A stretch of DNA of 64,000 nt, taken from contig NZ_ATWY01000011.1 in NCBI RefSeq assembly GCF_000421405.1, positions 1 through 64,000 on the forward strand, written 5' to 3'. The translations under genes and the position numbers were made by a program. The stretch comes from Butyrivibrio sp. NC2007 (GTDB lineage: Bacteria; Bacillota; Clostridia; Lachnospirales; Lachnospiraceae). This document shows positions 62,440-64,000 of the stretch, piece after piece (the first letter of the stretch is position 1; every line of letters begins with the position of its first letter). The notes under the pieces are model-generated. The model was given only the letters and a program-made list of their open reading frames with translations, was not told where the DNA came from and did not search any database.

Positions 62440-63900
62440 TTGGCTAAAAATCTGATGATACAGGGCACCATGAGTGGCGCCGGAAAGAGCATATTGACGG
62501 CCGGAATCCTTCGCCTTTTAAGGCAGGAGGGTTTTAGAGTCGCGCCTTTTAAGTCCCAGAACATGGCCCTTAATTCCTATGTCACTCCTAACGGACGAGA
62601 GATCGGAAGGGCTCAGGCTCTGCAGGCTCTGGCTGCCGGCAGAGAAGTATCCTCCGATATGAACCCCATACTTTTAAAGCCTACAGGGGAGCGGGCTTCA
62701 CAGGTTATCGTGAACGGACTTCCCATAGGTGATATGGATGCAAGGGAGTACTTTAAGAATAAGAGAAAATATGTGCCGGATATAATGGCAGCCTATGAGA
62801 GGCTCTCACAGGATACGGATATCATTGTCATTGAGGGCGCAGGAAGCCCCGTGGAGATCAATCTAAGAAGCGAAGATATTGTGAACATGGGACTTGCAGA
62901 GCTTGTGGATGCACCGGTTCTTCTTGTTGGAAACATAGACCCCGGCGGCGTTTTTGCACAGCTCCTTGGCACGGTAAGTCTTATGCCGAAAGATGAAAGA
63001 GACAGGGTAAAGGGACTTATCATCAACAAGTTCAGAGGAGATGTTTCGCTCCTTACGCCGGGGCTTACGATGTTTAAGGAGTACTGCGACATTCCTTTTG
63101 CAGGAGTTGTTCCTTACATGGAGCTTTCTCTTGATGAGGAGGATTCCCTTTCTGATATACTAAAGGAAAGGGATGGATTTAAAGGTGGCAGTAAGGTGAA
63201 AATCGCTGTCATAAGACTTCCATTTATCAGTAATTACACAGACTATTCAGTATTTGAAAATATCGAAGACGTGGAATTAATCTATACCCAGGAGGCTGGA
63301 GCCGTTGCCGAAGCCGATCTTGTTATTATACCCGGAACAAAGAATACATTATCCGACCTTAAGTGGATGAAGGAAAAAGGACTTGATAGTGCCGTAAGGA
63401 CAGCTTCTTTAGGAGGGACCTTAGTGGTTGGAATCTGTGGTGGTTTCCAGATCCTTGGAAGGAGTATTGAAGGTGAAGGCGCAGATCAGAGTAAAGAGGC
63501 GGGACTTTGTCTTTTGCCTGCGGATACGACCTTTGCTGATGAGAAAGACCTAAAGCAGGTGGAAGGTGTTCTCTCAAATATAAGCGGCGTTTACGAAAAC
63601 CTGAACGGGAAGAAGTATAAAGGCTATGAGATCCACATGGGAAGGACACAGGCTGATTGGAAGTCGGACAGGGTTATAACAGAGGGGAGTGTTCTTGGAA
63701 CTTATATCCACGGCTTCTTTGATGAGCCTGAGATTGCAGAGGGGCTGTTATCAATTCTCTTTGAGAGAAAGAAAATAAAAAAGCCTGTTCCAAAGATTGA
63801 GAGTCACTCCATGGTCTTGGAAAAAGAGCTTGATAAACTTGCTGATTGTCTTAGAGAAAGTCTTGATTTAGACCTAATCTACAGGGCCATCGGAATATAG
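62440..63900 (+). CDS. cobQ: Cobyric acid synthase CobQ/CbiP
   Basis: 486 aa. N-terminal synthetase domain MIQGTMSGAGKSILTAGILR (P-loop-like) with APFKSQNMALNSYVTPNGREIGRAQALQA, and a C-terminal class I glutamine amidotransferase domain with GICGGFQILG (Cys about 333) and the terminal IHGFFD histidine. It amidates four carboxylates of adenosylcobyrinic a,c-diamide. The TTG at 62440 gives MAKNLMIQGTM, the family-typical start, with GAGG six bases upstream; an in-frame GTG four codons earlier lacks a ribosome site. Confidence 0.96.
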   Translation: MAKNLMIQGTMSGAGKSILTAGILRLLRQEGFRVAPFKSQNMALNSYVTPNGREIGRAQALQALAAGREVSSDMNPILLKPTGERASQVIVNGLPIGDMDAREYFKNKRKYVPDIMAAYERLSQDTDIIVIEGAGSPVEINLRSEDIVNMGLAELVDAPVLLVGNIDPGGVFAQLLGTVSLMPKDERDRVKGLIINKFRGDVSLLTPGLTMFKEYCDIPFAGVVPYMELSLDEEDSLSDILKERDGFKGGSKVKIAVIRLPFISNYTDYSVFENIEDVELIYTQEAGAVAEADLVIIPGTKNTLSDLKWMKEKGLDSAVRTASLGGTLVVGICGGFQILGRSIEGEGADQSKEAGLCLLPADTTFADEKDLKQVEGVLSNISGVYENLNGKKYKGYEIHMGRTQADWKSDRVITEGSVLGTYIHGFFDEPEIAEGLLSILFERKKIKKPVPKIESHSMVLEKELDKLADCLRESLDLDLIYRAIGI

Positions 63901-63909
63901 GAAGAAACT

Positions 63910-64000
63910 ATGGGATTTAAGGAAATACTGCCATCGGAAATTGAAAAAGAAAGCTTTCGCATTATCAGAAAAGAGCTTGCAGAGGCCGGGAAGATCATTC
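63910..64000 (+). CDS. cbiC: Precorrin-8X/cobalt-precorrin-8 methylmutase, 5' part (partial)
   Basis: Only the first 30 codons are inside the window: MGFKEILPSEIEKESFRIIRKELAEAG. The pattern of a proline followed by IEKxSFxII near the N-terminus is characteristic of CbiC/CobH, which moves the C-11 methyl group to make cobyrinate. It starts ten bases after cobQ. AGGAAG lies upstream. The call rests on a short stretch plus operon context. Confidence 0.75.
   Translation, partial: MGFKEILPSEIEKESFRIIRKELAEAGKII

Noticed and set aside
1-64000. rRNA and tRNA genes
   Set aside because: No stretch with the conserved T-loop or rRNA sequences was noticed; no dedicated covariance search could be run.

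Overview
The window reads as chromosome of an anaerobic, low-to-mid-GC Firmicute of the Lachnospiraceae, most like Butyrivibrio or Pseudobutyrivibrio. This is inferred from gene content and protein style: strong AGGAGG ribosome binding sites with frequent TTG/GTG starts, LytTR-DUF3021 and DegV families, a YfhO membrane protein, paired Opp transporters, and an anaerobic-type cobalamin pathway. No rRNA, tRNA or CRISPR array was seen.

Region 1 (1-20.4 kb) is accessory sequence. It starts with small single-function genes (WYL regulator, VOC, GyrI-like, GNAT-YoaP, radical SAM, HAD). Four 62-bp REP-type hairpin doublets are interspersed with them, and a RAYT transposase gene sits in the middle of the set. 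Next come a secreted protein with two cystatin-like domains, a LytTR/DUF3021 unit, a chemoreceptor, two HTH genes with recognisable operators, a GNAT plus P-loop kinase pair, a YcaQ-type DNA glycosylase, an S41 peptidase and an ATPase. It ends in a decayed integrated element (17.5-20.4 kb). This is flanked by a duplicated 5' end of a low-molecular-weight phosphatase gene and carries an integrase pseudogene whose N-terminus comes from a phage tape-measure gene.

Region 2 (20.4-34.5 kb) is core genome: phosphatase, DegV, HerA-like ATPase, then a compact division and cell wall (dcw) cluster mraZ-rsmH-ftsL-ftsI-mraY-murD-ftsW-ftsQ-ftsZ. The cluster is driven by a promoter overlapping four 10-bp MraZ boxes. 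ftsZ has its own promoter, and nrdR follows.

Region 3 (34.5-50.2 kb) holds two different peptide ABC transporter operons: one in the order binding protein-permeases-ATPases, the other with the binding protein last. Between them lie a YfhO membrane protein, a small protein of unknown function and a short flagellin-like protein.

Region 4 (50.2-59 kb) is signalling and transport: a STAS/RsbW-like pair, a small membrane protein, a SulP anion transporter, an EAL-GGDEF protein, and an unusual single polypeptide joining an amino-acid permease to a histidine kinase and receiver.

Region 5 (59-64 kb) is a cobalamin operon behind a B12 riboswitch with a terminator: an exported lipoprotein form of cobaltochelatase CbiK, a binding lipoprotein, cobyric acid synthase and the start of cbiC. 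The operon runs off the window.
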